Positions 7,378 through 15,589 of a DNA stretch of 35,496 bases are shown here, one piece after another. The stretch is from Actinomycetota bacterium (GTDB taxonomy: Bacteria; Actinomycetota; Humimicrobiia; Hakubellales; JAMDDV01). Each line of letters starts with the position of its first letter. The first letter of the stretch is position 1. Made by a program: the position numbers and the translations under genes. The DNA is taken from NCBI GenBank assembly GCA_023488455.1, contig JAMDDV010000008.1, positions 1 through 35,496 of the forward strand, read 5' to 3'. The notes under the pieces are model-generated. The model did not search any database. It was not told where the DNA came from and saw only the letters and a program-made list of their open reading frames with translations.

Positions 7378-8767
7378 ACGTGGTTGTCGTTCCCAAATCC
7401 CAATCATCCCAGAGAAAAGCCTCTTCCTTCCCATCAGCAATTAGACGAAAGGCATACCGCACCTGCTCCTCATAAAGCTCACAGAAAGCGCCAGGGTTGC
7501 TCAGGCTGCCGTTCATCTCGTTAGCCTCTGCCGGGCATGGTGCACCACAGAAATGATGAACTGCACAGTGGCAACACGGCTCTATGTCTTCCACCTTCCG
7601 TCTCGTTACCTTACTAAATGCCTCATTAGAAAGAGCCACTTCAATATCGCCAGTGAAGATGTTACCACCCTTGAAATTCGGCAGGCCGATAAACTCGCTG
7701 CAAGGAAATATATCGCCCCTCGCTGAAAGGGCGAAAAAGCATCGCCCGCCACCACATGGAGAAATATCGCACATAAGCCTTCTGGCAGTGGGCGCCACAA
7801 TGCCAACCAGCACATTAGCGAAGTTGGCGACCACCAGCTTGCGACCTGTCTTTTGATAAAGTTCATATGTGCGATCAAGCGCTGCCAAGTAGTACCTTGC
7901 CAACTGGGCATCGGTTGGTTTGATATACCGCGCATCTTGTTGGGTACAGCGAACCGGGTTTAACATACAAACCGGTACCTCACTTGCATGAAAGAAGCCT
8001 ACGATATCGCGCAGAGATTGCATATTCTGTGTAGTGACTGTGCAGATGACATTGTAGCTCAGGTATCCCCTGAGCCGCTCCATGGCGGCAAGCACATTTG
8101 TAAATGACCCTTGACCAGACCAGTTGCGCCGAGTCCTGTCTGCAACTTCGGCAACGTGCCCGTCAAGAGACAGACCAATGCTGACGCCGCGTGAAGTCAG
8201 GAAATCGATGGCGGCATCGTCCAACAGTGTGCCATTAGTCTGAACTCCAAAATGGAAATCGTCCCGGTACTGCTCAATACCGGCAAATACTGCCTCGCGA
8301 TTAAGCATAGGCTCGGAGCTGTGGAAAATGACCTGGGGCAGCGAACCCTTCGGCAGTGTCCTTTTGAAGTAACTCTTCAGAATGGCCAGAGCCTCCAGGA
8401 GGTCCGCTCCCGACATGTGTTCCCCGTTTCTACGCATTTCATCAGGAATGTAGCAATAATTGCAGTTAAGATTGCAACGTTCAGTTGGGTTGAAATAGAC
8501 AGCCGAGGGCTTGAGGCCGAAGCGGAGCACTTCCATTTCCTGAGTGAAATCAGCCGACCTCTTGCAGTATTGGGACAGCAACTCGCCGTCGGTTATGACT
8601 TCACCCAGCTTATCCTTTCTTACAAGAGACCAGAAGGCTGTAGCGGGAGCAACTAAACCAATATAAGTATCGTGACCGATGTCAATGGGCTGCAGGACCG
8701 GGCCATTTCCAGTGTTGGCATAGCGGCCCCGCGAAGGAGCCGCTACGCCAGGTAACTTATTGGACAT
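7358..8767 (-). CDS. cbpB: Radical SAM/SPASM peptide-modifying enzyme (CbpB-like)
   Basis: From the ATG at 8767 the protein has 469 residues. The radical SAM cluster motif is CNLNCNYC (Cys98, 102, 105), followed by a SAM-binding-like FHSSEPMLNR and QTNGTLL. A SPASM region follows from about 335, with Cys in CDISPCGGGRC, DIFPCSEF, and CCHCAVHHFCGAPCP, so two auxiliary Fe-S clusters are likely. ATG 8767 is preferred over the in-frame GTG at 8773 because AAGGAG lies 8 nt upstream of it. The gene starts three bases after the 37-codon peptide gene's stop, so the two are coupled. SPASM enzymes of this layout modify ribosomal peptides. I recall a family named CbpB, acting on a peptide CbpA and linked by name to cobalamin context; I could not check this. 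Confidence 0.8.
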   Translation of the reverse strand: MSNKLPGVAAPSRGRYANTGNGPVLQPIDIGHDTYIGLVAPATAFWSLVRKDKLGEVITDGELLSQYCKRSADFTQEMEVLRFGLKPSAVYFNPTERCNLNCNYCYIPDEMRRNGEHMSGADLLEALAILKSYFKRTLPKGSLPQVIFHSSEPMLNREAVFAGIEQYRDDFHFGVQTNGTLLDDAAIDFLTSRGVSIGLSLDGHVAEVADRTRRNWSGQGSFTNVLAAMERLRGYLSYNVICTVTTQNMQSLRDIVGFFHASEVPVCMLNPVRCTQQDARYIKPTDAQLARYYLAALDRTYELYQKTGRKLVVANFANVLVGIVAPTARRLMCDISPCGGGRCFFALSARGDIFPCSEFIGLPNFKGGNIFTGDIEVALSNEAFSKVTRRKVEDIEPCCHCAVHHFCGAPCPAEANEMNGSLSNPGAFCELYEEQVRYAFRLIADGKEEAFLWDDWDLGTTTTFNVSEL

Positions 8768-8769
8768 TC

Positions 8770-8883
8770 TCACTTCTCCTTTTTGTCCATCAGGATGTAG
8801 TGAGAAAGCCCCGTGCCATTAGCCTTACATTTCTTGCGGTAGGCAATGACATCCTTCTCTGTCCTCTTCACGCTCTTCTCCAT
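8770..8883 (-). CDS. cbpA: 37-residue putative precursor peptide (CbpA-like)
   Basis: ATG at 8883, stop TGA at 8772-8770. AGGAGG sits six bases upstream, the strongest ribosome site near any gene in this operon. The product is very basic: 10 Lys and 2 Arg, no hydrophobic leader, one Cys (Cys19), Tyr15, Tyr29 and His28. The C-terminal half reads RKKCKANGTGLSHYILMDKK, which looks like a conserved core. It lies immediately before the radical SAM/SPASM gene, the standard layout for a modified-peptide precursor. Its stop is within 3 nt of the enzyme start. Expression should be controlled by the cobalamin riboswitch upstream. Modification chemistry is unknown; Cys19, the Tyr and His residues and the Gly-Thr-Gly segment are candidate sites. 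Confidence 0.75.
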   Translation of the reverse strand: MEKSVKRTEKDVIAYRKKCKANGTGLSHYILMDKKEK

Positions 8884-8941
8884 TCTTTTCCTCCTTTTCC
8901 TTAGTTGCATAACCTGCTGGGCACTTAAGCCGAGCTTTCAA

Positions 8942-8981
8942 TAAATAAAAAAATCCCTAAACCGACTCAGCTTAGGGATTT
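8942..8981 (-). terminator. Intrinsic terminator of the riboswitch leader
   Basis: On the minus strand AAATCCCTAA (8981-8972) pairs perfectly with TTTAGGGATT-type sequence ending at 8951, around an 11-nt loop, and is followed by a T-rich run (TTTTTTTATT). It lies between the B12 aptamer and the peptide gene, so it is the natural OFF element of the switch. It would also stop read-through from the hem/cob operon. Confidence 0.85.
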
Positions 8982-9016
8982 ACCATTTTCTGCAGCCCTT
9001 TTCCCCGAGGGTTAAA

Positions 9017-9188
9017 ACTGTCGGCAGGTCTTCTGGCTCTTAGATCAGTCTACTTCTTGAGGCCTTCCCATCTCGTTAACACGAAATAGTGACATAATCT
9101 CAAGTTTCGTCCCTAATAACAGCGGCGGGACCACACCCGACTCTCACGGGTTTCCCTTTTAAGCTTCTGTTTCAAAGCACCGACAATG
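9017..9188 (-). promoter_or_regulatory. Cobalamin (B12) riboswitch aptamer
   Basis: The minus strand carries the B12 box AGCCAGAAGACCTGCC at 9038-9023, a close match to the consensus. Upstream, in order, are the core pieces AAAAGGGAAACCCGTGAGA, GGTCCCGCCGCTGT and GATGGGAAGGCC, all in canonical positions. P1 forms from GTCGG near 9183 and CCGAC at 9024-9020. With the terminator at 8942-8981 this is a transcription-attenuating switch: adenosyl- or other cobalamin binding should shut off the peptide and radical SAM genes. Confidence 0.95.
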
Positions 9189-9215
9189 ATCTTATTAAAT
9201 TGTCAATAATAGTAT

Positions 9216-9243
9216 TCTATAGAGACCATTTGGAACTTGTCAA
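9216..9243 (-). promoter_or_regulatory. Putative sigma-70 promoter for the riboswitch transcript
   Basis: TTGACA (9243-9238) and TATAGA (9221-9216) are separated by 16 nt on the minus strand; TAGAAT with an 18-nt spacer is an alternative. The start would fall near 9209, about 20 nt before the aptamer. It lies in the 70-nt gap after hemB, so the cassette can be expressed apart from the large operon. Confidence 0.6.
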
Positions 9244-9258
9244 GTAGACACTTCTTTC

Positions 9259-10236
9259 TCATGCTTGTAACCACTGAGCAACATCCTTAGCGTGGTAGGT
9301 AATGATGATATCCGCTCCAGCTCTCTTTATTGATGTTAGAATCTCCATCACAATCCGTTTCTCCTCCAGCCAATCCTGAAGGGCAGCGGCTTTTACCATA
9401 GCGTACTCCCCGCTGACGTTGTAAGCAGCAAGAGGGTGGTTGAACGTATCACGCACTCGCCTTATCACATCAAGGTAAGCTAAAGCAGGTTTGACCATGA
9501 TGATATCTGCTCCCTCACTAATATCTTGCTCTACTTCTCTTAGCGCCTCCCGCAAATTGGATGGGTCCATCTGGTAGGAGCGCCGGTCGCCAAACTGTGG
9601 CGCTGACTCGACCGCCTCGCGGAAAGGCCCGTAGAATGCTGAAGCATACTTTGCCGCGTAAGAAAGTATGGGTATATACTCAAATTTTGCTCTGTCCAGT
9701 GCATCTCGAATTGCTTTTACTCTTCCATCCATCATGTCTGAGGGAGCAACGATATCAGCGCCAGCCTCGACATGGGACACAGCCGTTTTCGCCAGAAGAT
9801 TTAAGGTCTTGTCATTATCTATATTGCCATTAACAACTATGCCACAATGTCCGTGACCGGTATATTCACATAGACAGACATCTGTTACCACTAATAGTTG
9901 ATGTGCTGACTTCTTTATCGCTTTTATAGCTTGCTGTATTACTCCTTTTGGACTATAAGCCGATGACCCAAATTCATCTTTTCGGCACGGTATCCCGAAT
10001 AGAAGAACAGCGGGGATATCAAGTCGAGCTACCTCCTCAGCTTCCTGCGACAACTGGTCAGGAGAAAAGCGAAAGATACCGGGCATCGAAGATATCTCCT
10101 GCCTTACACTCTTTCCTTCCACAACGAACAGTGGGTAGATCAGATCTCCAATATCAACCTGGTTCTCCCGAACTAACGCTCTTAAGGACTCTGTACGGCG
10201 CAAACGGCGGAGGCGTAACTGTGGGAAGACTACCAT
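9259..10236 (-). CDS. hemB: Porphobilinogen synthase (delta-aminolevulinic acid dehydratase)
   Basis: A 325-residue cytosolic enzyme that joins two 5-aminolevulinate molecules into porphobilinogen. The zinc site [14 protein letters not shown] (Cys121, 123, 131) and Schiff-base lysines Lys196 ([14 protein letters not shown]) and Lys249 ([10 protein letters not shown]) are intact. The ATG follows the cobA-hemD TAA with no gap, and GGAGACC precedes it. It is the last gene of the tetrapyrrole operon, with no terminator of its own before the riboswitch leader. The three Cys ligands mark it as a zinc-dependent type. Confidence 0.97.
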   Translation of the reverse strand: MVVFPQLRLRRLRRTESLRALVRENQVDIGDLIYPLFVVEGKSVRQEISSMPGIFRFSPDQLSQEAEEVARLDIPAVLLFGIPCRKDEFGSSAYSPKGVIQQAIKAIKKSAHQLLVVTDVCLCEYTGHGHCGIVVNGNIDNDKTLNLLAKTAVSHVEAGADIVAPSDMMDGRVKAIRDALDRAKFEYIPILSYAAKYASAFYGPFREAVESAPQFGDRRSYQMDPSNLREALREVEQDISEGADIIMVKPALAYLDVIRRVRDTFNHPLAAYNVSGEYAMVKAAALQDWLEEKRIVMEILTSIKRAGADIIITYHAKDVAQWLQA

Positions 10237-11757
10237 TTAGGTCTCCTCTTTAAAATATTTCTCAATAGCAGCCACCAAACCGGGTATGGTATGTTTCTTG
10301 GCAACGATATCGACCTTAAGTCCAGCTTTAGCGGCAGCATCCGCTGTTTTGGGACCTATACATGCGACTTTAGTCCTATTTACTGTCGGCAAATCCTTGC
10401 TAAACGCAGCAACAATATTGGACACCGTTGACGAACTGGTAAAGGTGAGGATATCAATTTTGCCTGACAGGAGCATCTCTTTAGCCCGAAAAATGGAATC
10501 AGTTGATGGGACTGTCCTGTATGTGACTATATCATGAACTTCAGCTCCAAGCTGGATGAGATCCTTTGTCAATTCCTTATTGGCTAAATCGGTTCTAGGA
10601 AGCAAAAAACGCTTGCCAGCTATGTCCATCCCATTGAGTCCAGCGACAATACCCTCACCAGTAAAAACCTCAGGAATATAATCAGGGATAATCCCTCGCC
10701 TCCTTAATACCTCAGCAGTGGCAGGCCCAATCACTCCAATTTTGACATTTTTAAGGGCACGAGCATCGAGATTGAGGTCATATAACCGTTTAAAGAACGC
10801 TTCAACACCGTTGACACTGGTAAAAAGTATCCAATGGTACTGTCGTAAATCAGTGATGGCCCGATCAAGTTCCTTAGTATCACCTATCGCCTGAATATCA
10901 ATAACAGGTAACTCAATAGGCTGAGCACCGCGCTCGGATAGAAACTTGCTCAATAAATTTGCTTGATGACGTGCCCTGGTAACCAGTACGCGTTTACCAA
11001 AGAGGGGGAGATTATCGAACCAGCGGAGCTTTTCTCTGAGTCTGACTACTTCTCCCACTACAATTACTACTGGTGGCTCTAAAGAATGCTCTTCCGCCTT
11101 ACTTACAATGTCCTGAAGAGTGCCCGTAACTGTTTTCTGTTCCGGTGTGCTACCATTTTTAATCACAGCTACAGGAGTGTCAGGCGGTCTGCTGTGTTCA
11201 AGTAATTTCGCCACTATTTTAGGCAAGTTATGCATTCCCATGAGGAAGACCAGGGTATCAACACCTGTAGCCAGCTTTCCCCAGGCGATGCTTGAGCTGA
11301 ACTTCTTCGGGTCCTCATGCCCCGTTATGACCGCAAAAGAGGATGCCATCCCCCGATGCGTGACTGGAATACCGGCATAGGCGGGGATGGCTATCGCTGA
11401 AGTTACCCCCGGCACTATCTCAAAAGGGATATTGTTATCCCGCAGGAATTCTGCTTCCTCACCTCCTCGTCCCAAAACAAAAGGGTCTCCACCTTTAAGC
11501 CGTACGACCGTTTTGCCGTCCTTCGCCACCTCAACCAGCAGCTGGTTTATCTCATCCTGTTCCCGGGCATGCTCTCCTACCTTCTTGCCAACATATATCC
11601 TTTCCGCTGCTGGTGGTGCTGATTCCAGAAGTCGTTCATCAAGCAGGTGGTCGTATATAACCACATCAGCCTGTGCTAGACATTCTAACCCCTTCTGTGT
11701 AATCAGTCCCGGATCACCCGAGCCGGCGCCAACTAAATAGACTTTACCCTCTTTCAC
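10237..11757 (-). CDS. cobA-hemD: Fused uroporphyrinogen-III C-methyltransferase / uroporphyrinogen-III synthase
   Basis: A 506-residue two-domain protein. Residues 1-245 are the SUMT (CobA) domain with VGAGSGDPGLIT near 9-20, VVRLKGGDPFVLGRGGEE at about 83-100 and VTSAIAIPAYAGIPVTHRG; it methylates uroporphyrinogen III at C2 and C7 to precorrin-2. Residues 255-500 are HemD, starting RVLVTRARHQ, which closes hydroxymethylbilane into uroporphyrinogen III. Such fusions are known in Firmicutes and other anaerobes. The GTG start at 11757 overlaps the hemC TGA. Together they channel uroporphyrinogen III toward precorrin-2, which fits an organism where both heme and B12 come through sirohydrochlorin. 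Confidence 0.96.
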   Translation of the reverse strand: MKEGKVYLVGAGSGDPGLITQKGLECLAQADVVIYDHLLDERLLESAPPAAERIYVGKKVGEHAREQDEINQLLVEVAKDGKTVVRLKGGDPFVLGRGGEEAEFLRDNNIPFEIVPGVTSAIAIPAYAGIPVTHRGMASSFAVITGHEDPKKFSSSIAWGKLATGVDTLVFLMGMHNLPKIVAKLLEHSRPPDTPVAVIKNGSTPEQKTVTGTLQDIVSKAEEHSLEPPVVIVVGEVVRLREKLRWFDNLPLFGKRVLVTRARHQANLLSKFLSERGAQPIELPVIDIQAIGDTKELDRAITDLRQYHWILFTSVNGVEAFFKRLYDLNLDARALKNVKIGVIGPATAEVLRRRGIIPDYIPEVFTGEGIVAGLNGMDIAGKRFLLPRTDLANKELTKDLIQLGAEVHDIVTYRTVPSTDSIFRAKEMLLSGKIDILTFTSSSTVSNIVAAFSKDLPTVNRTKVACIGPKTADAAAKAGLKVDIVAKKHTIPGLVAAIEKYFKEET

Positions 11758-12674
11758 CTAACTCTCGCTTTTTCAATAAATTCATCCGCCCCCATAGCGA
11801 GTATCTTTTGCGCCAGCTTTTCCCCTACTTCTTCCGGAGACATGGCATTACCCTCTTCCGAGGCATGCAGTATTTTCTTTCCGTTGGCGTCTGCTGCCAT
11901 TCCATTAAGCCTCAAAATTGTTTCGGTCACAGTCCCTAATGCCGCAATTGGGGCACGACATCCACCACCAAGCGCACAGAGAAAAGAGCGCTCAGCGGTT
12001 ACACTCTGCCAGGTAGAGAGATGGTTTATAGACGAAACAATCTTAGCGATGTCTTCGTCAGCAGCCCGCGCTTCTATTACCAGCGCCCCTTGCCCCACTG
12101 CTGGCAGGAAATATTCTAAAGGCAAGTATTCGGTTATCCTGTCTTCCCAGCCCAGTCGCAAAAGCCCCGCGGCTGCCAATATCACTCCATCAAATTCCTC
12201 ACTGGAAACCTTTTTCAGTCGCGTGTCAACATTTCCCCTTATACTACATACCTCAAGGTCAGGACGATATTGGGAAAGCTGAACAGCACGTCGCGAACTG
12301 CCGGCACCTATTCTGGCACCAGAGGGAAGCTTATCAAGTTTCGTTTTCGCTACTAGCACATCCCTGGGATCAAGTCTTTCGGTTACCGCCAACAAACACA
12401 ATCCTTTAGGAACTTCGGAGGGCACGTCCTTAAGGCTGTGCACCGCCAGATCAATTCTGCCATCAAGCAAAGCCTCCTCGAGTTCCTTGACGAATATCCC
12501 CGCCCCCTCCATCTGGTCAAGCGAAGTAGAATGGTCATGGTCACCCCGAGTTACAACTTTGCTGATGTTAATCTCAAGTCCGGGGTTTGCCTTCTTCAGT
12601 ATAGCCACAACAGACTCAGTTTGAATTAGCGCCAGTCTACTAGCCCGTGAACCAACCATAAGTTTCCGCATCAT
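11754..12674 (-). CDS. hemC: Hydroxymethylbilane synthase (porphobilinogen deaminase)
   Basis: About 306 residues from ATG 12674. It polymerises four porphobilinogens into hydroxymethylbilane. The dipyrromethane cofactor cysteine is in LGGGCRAPIAALG (Cys239 from this start), and the family motifs VGSRASRLAL, VHSLKDVP and GAGSSRRAVQL are present. I take ATG 12674 because it overlaps the hemA TGA (ATGA); an upstream GTG at 12680 and the next ATG at 12671 are also in frame and would change only a few residues. It overlaps cobA-hemD at its 3' end. Confidence 0.96.
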   Translation of the reverse strand: MMRKLMVGSRASRLALIQTESVVAILKKANPGLEINISKVVTRGDHDHSTSLDQMEGAGIFVKELEEALLDGRIDLAVHSLKDVPSEVPKGLCLLAVTERLDPRDVLVAKTKLDKLPSGARIGAGSSRRAVQLSQYRPDLEVCSIRGNVDTRLKKVSSEEFDGVILAAAGLLRLGWEDRITEYLPLEYFLPAVGQGALVIEARAADEDIAKIVSSINHLSTWQSVTAERSFLCALGGGCRAPIAALGTVTETILRLNGMAADANGKKILHASEEGNAMSPEEVGEKLAQKILAMGADEFIEKARVR

Positions 12675-13936
12675 TTCCACTTCTTCTCATCCAGTCGGAA
12701 GATCTTACTTATCATCCCAGCATAATCTCCTCTGCCATTGGCATCTATCCTGAGAAACCGGATGGGGTCTTTCAGTATTTTAGTTACAATTGACTTGGTC
12801 ATCGCCTCCAAGTTTTCTCGATCTTCGGGAGACAAGGGATATAGCTTCTTCAGAGTCTTGTTCAATTGTTCGGATCGTACTTCTTCCGCTTTTCTCATAA
12901 GAGCACTGACTACCGGCTGGACCTTAAGATCCCGCCACCAAGACACAAACTTATCAACCTCAGCCGCTACGATTGCCTCGGCTTTCTGAATCTCTCCCTC
13001 TCGCTGCTTTCGGTTTGACTCAGCAACCTTGGTCAGGTCATCAATATTGTAGAGAAAGATGTTCCTTATTTGCCTCACCACTGGCTCAACATTGCGGGGA
13101 ACAGCAATGTCGATTATCACCAAAGGAAGCTCTGGACGTTTCTTCATCGCCTCCTCCACATGGTGAACATTCAGTATCCAGTGAGGTGCTCCAGCACATG
13201 TAACAACTATGTTTGCCGTGCTTAATTCCTCTATCAAATTGCTCAGTTCGATTGACACACCACCCAGCGCCGCTGCTAAAGCGGCAGCTCTTTCTCGGGC
13301 TCGACTGGCAACCACTATTGGGAAGGCTCCTCTCTCCTTAGCTACCTTAACCACGAGTCTGCCTGCTTCACCGGCACCGATGATTACAATTTTGGCGTTT
13401 TTTAGTTCACCAAGAACTCCTGCTGCTAAATCAACTGCCACTGAACTAGCGGAAAGAGCATTTTTACTGATTCCAGTTTCCTTTCGAACACGCCTTCCGG
13501 TCCGAATTGCACACTGAAAAATATAACGTAGTGGCAGATCAACCATCCCTGCCCTCTCGGCGGCCTCCAGTGCCTGCCCTACTTGTCCCAGAACCTCAAA
13601 TTCCCCAACAATCATGGATTCAAGGCCGCAAGCAACACGGAAGAGGTGCTCCACCGCTGCCCTATCTACAGAGAGGTAGACACATTGAAGTAAATCAGCT
13701 TCGGGAATATTTATGTGCGCCTTCAGGAAATTGAGGCTCGCTTCCTTTATATACTCACTGTCATTATCAACAGTATAAATTTCAGTGCGATTGCAGGTGG
13801 ATAGAATTATACCACGGGACACGTAGGCTTGAAGCCTTGATATATAATCATGCAGCCTTTCGGCACTGATTGCCACCTTTTCCCGGATGGTAATCGGTGC
13901 TGTCTGATGACTTATCCCAACTAGACTGATATGCAT
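12671..13936 (-). CDS. hemA: Glutamyl-tRNA reductase
   Basis: A 421-residue NADPH-dependent enzyme that reduces glutamyl-tRNA to glutamate-1-semialdehyde, the first committed step of the C5 route. It has GISHQTAPI, the catalytic Cys48 in STCNRTEIY, the Rossmann motif IIGAGEAGRL near 190, and the C-terminal dimerisation helices. It starts seven bases after the sirC stop with AGAGGT upstream. No hemL (glutamate-1-semialdehyde aminotransferase) is in the window; it must be elsewhere. Confidence 0.97.
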   Translation of the reverse strand: MHISLVGISHQTAPITIREKVAISAERLHDYISRLQAYVSRGIILSTCNRTEIYTVDNDSEYIKEASLNFLKAHINIPEADLLQCVYLSVDRAAVEHLFRVACGLESMIVGEFEVLGQVGQALEAAERAGMVDLPLRYIFQCAIRTGRRVRKETGISKNALSASSVAVDLAAGVLGELKNAKIVIIGAGEAGRLVVKVAKERGAFPIVVASRARERAAALAAALGGVSIELSNLIEELSTANIVVTCAGAPHWILNVHHVEEAMKKRPELPLVIIDIAVPRNVEPVVRQIRNIFLYNIDDLTKVAESNRKQREGEIQKAEAIVAAEVDKFVSWWRDLKVQPVVSALMRKAEEVRSEQLNKTLKKLYPLSPEDRENLEAMTKSIVTKILKDPIRFLRIDANGRGDYAGMISKIFRLDEKKWK

Positions 13937-13943
13937 AAAGCCT

Positions 13944-14600
13944 TTACCTCTGCTGTATTTTCAGATTGTTGCACAGGATAGCCTTGGCTCTCTCATTGTC
14001 TCCTTTTCTCACTAACCCTATTAGCAAGTCCAGATCAAGGGCTTCATGCCAGTCATCACCATTAACTTTAATTCCCTGCCGTTTAACTTCAGTACGCACT
14101 TCATTAATGAGGAGAGCCAGAGCAGCATACTCATCCCCGAAATCCTCTTCTAGCTTGGTTCGGATTTTCCGTGCCAGAGCAGGGCTTCTTCCCCCCGTGG
14201 AGACAGCAATAATAATATCCCCTCGGCGCATATAGGATGGGGCTATGAAATCACAACCTTCCGGTTCATCTACAATATTGACCATAACTGCTTTTTCGTG
14301 ACCCTCCTGGACGACCATCTGGTTTATATCACTGTCATTGGTGGCAGCAATAGCAATAAAAGCACCATTTAAATCCCCAACTTGATAGTTCCTTGGAATC
14401 GCTCTTATTTCCCCACTCTCAACTATCTTTTTTAGCTCGGGACAGAGTTCGGGGCTGATGACCTCAACATTAGCCCCGTGCTCGAGCAACACCCTTACCT
14501 TGCGCAGCGCGACCTCGCCACCACCAACCACCACGCACCTTTTACCGCTAATATCGAGAAATATTGGATAATAGGAGACCAGTTGCTCTTTCCTTTTCAT
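13944..14600 (-). CDS. sirC: Precorrin-2 dehydrogenase / sirohydrochlorin ferrochelatase-type protein
   Basis: A 218-residue homologue of the N-terminal half of CysG and of Met8/SirC. YYPIFLDISGKRCVVVGGGEVA carries the NAD-binding glycines, and VSTGGRSPALARKIR near 130-150 is the family's conserved core motif. It oxidises precorrin-2 to sirohydrochlorin; Met8-type members also insert iron, which I cannot judge here. ATG 14600 overlaps the stop of the ahbA-ahbB gene. It sits at the branch between siroheme/heme and cobalamin. Confidence 0.93.
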   Translation of the reverse strand: MKRKEQLVSYYPIFLDISGKRCVVVGGGEVALRKVRVLLEHGANVEVISPELCPELKKIVESGEIRAIPRNYQVGDLNGAFIAIAATNDSDINQMVVQEGHEKAVMVNIVDEPEGCDFIAPSYMRRGDIIIAVSTGGRSPALARKIRTKLEEDFGDEYAALALLINEVRTEVKRQGIKVNGDDWHEALDLDLLIGLVRKGDNERAKAILCNNLKIQQR

Positions 14601-15580
14601 ACCAGATATTTAACCCTCGTCTTCTTGAACTCCTTCAGGCTAAATAGTAATACATAATCCTTGAGCCCAAGACGGTGCGATACATTATCGGCTATTTCTT
14701 GGCATACTTCTCGGCTGCGACCATGCACCATGGCAAAGAGATTGTATTGCCATAATAGATTTGTCTTTCTCTCATAGCAGTGACTTACCTCTTGCAGTGA
14801 GGCCAGTGCCTGGCCGGCAGCAACCACCATATCTGATGGCACTATCCAGCAAGCCATTGCATTTGCCCTGAAGCCAACACGGCGGTGGTTGATAGCCGCA
14901 CCAAAACGACGCATGATACCACGTTGCAAAAGAGATTGGCATCCTGCTAAAAAGTCTTCCACATTCATACCCAATCGTGTTGCCATTCTACTAAATGGCA
15001 TTGGATTCAGAGGTAAGTCCTGCTGTAACTCCCTTATAATTAACTTGTCGTGCTGAAAAAGACTGACCTTCTCCGAGAGAATACCACTGGACCAGGTCGA
15101 GATACCCGCCGTCTCCTGACCATCCTCATCCATATCGAAATAGGCACCTATCTTGAATAGTTTGACCGCCGGCAGGGCAAATAAGGCTCTGGCACCCATA
15201 GCAGAGTTCAATTGTTGAAGCTCGGCCTCAATGTCAACTTCCGGGGGCAAAGCAAGAGTGAACCAGAGATTGAATAGGTGGTCTCTTTCATAGCCGTGGC
15301 TAACCCCCTTATGCTCTGCTATCACTTGCCCCGCTCTATGTAGCTTTTCCGGCTCCACTCTCATCGCTACCAGAGTAGTCTGATAGCCCAGTCGTCGGCT
15401 ATCAAGGATTGGACTTATCTGGCGAATGATTCCCATGACTTTCAATTGCTCAATTCGGCAAATGACTTCATTGGCATCGATGCCCAGCGATGCCCCGAGG
15501 TCAGCATATGGCTCACTGGTTAGCGGGAACTGGGTCTGAACAAGATTAAGAATCTTCTTGTCCACGCTGTCAAGATACAT
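14597..15580 (-). CDS. ahbA-ahbB: Siroheme decarboxylase, AhbA-AhbB fusion
   Basis: The 327-residue protein is a tandem of two Lrp/AsnC-like units. Each has an N-terminal winged helix (about 1-60 and 175-235) and an RAM-like domain with a conserved signature: GIIRQISPILDSRRLGY with HGYERDHLFNLWFT in the first half, GIMRRFGAAINHRRVGF with HCYERKTNLLWQYNLF in the second. These are the motifs of AhbA and AhbB, which together decarboxylate siroheme to 12,18-didecarboxysiroheme. In most organisms they are separate genes; here one polypeptide should form the whole heterodimer. It lies next to ahbD and ahbC. The Lrp look could lead to mis-annotation as a regulator. Confidence 0.92.
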   Translation of the reverse strand: MYLDSVDKKILNLVQTQFPLTSEPYADLGASLGIDANEVICRIEQLKVMGIIRQISPILDSRRLGYQTTLVAMRVEPEKLHRAGQVIAEHKGVSHGYERDHLFNLWFTLALPPEVDIEAELQQLNSAMGARALFALPAVKLFKIGAYFDMDEDGQETAGISTWSSGILSEKVSLFQHDKLIIRELQQDLPLNPMPFSRMATRLGMNVEDFLAGCQSLLQRGIMRRFGAAINHRRVGFRANAMACWIVPSDMVVAAGQALASLQEVSHCYERKTNLLWQYNLFAMVHGRSREVCQEIADNVSHRLGLKDYVLLFSLKEFKKTRVKYLV

Positions 15581-15589
15581 CTTTATTTT

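Noticed and set aside
8252..8656. 134-codon + strand frame inside the radical SAM gene
   Set aside because: It is antisense to an intact SPASM enzyme with full motifs, has no ribosome site, and its translation resembles no family.
11842..12282. 146-codon + strand frame opposite hemC
   Set aside because: Antisense shadow of a gene with complete hemC motifs; no recognisable domain.
14597..15580. Reading the tandem Lrp-like protein as a transcription regulator
   Set aside because: Both halves carry AhbA/AhbB signature motifs and the gene lies with ahbC and ahbD, so decarboxylase is far better supported.
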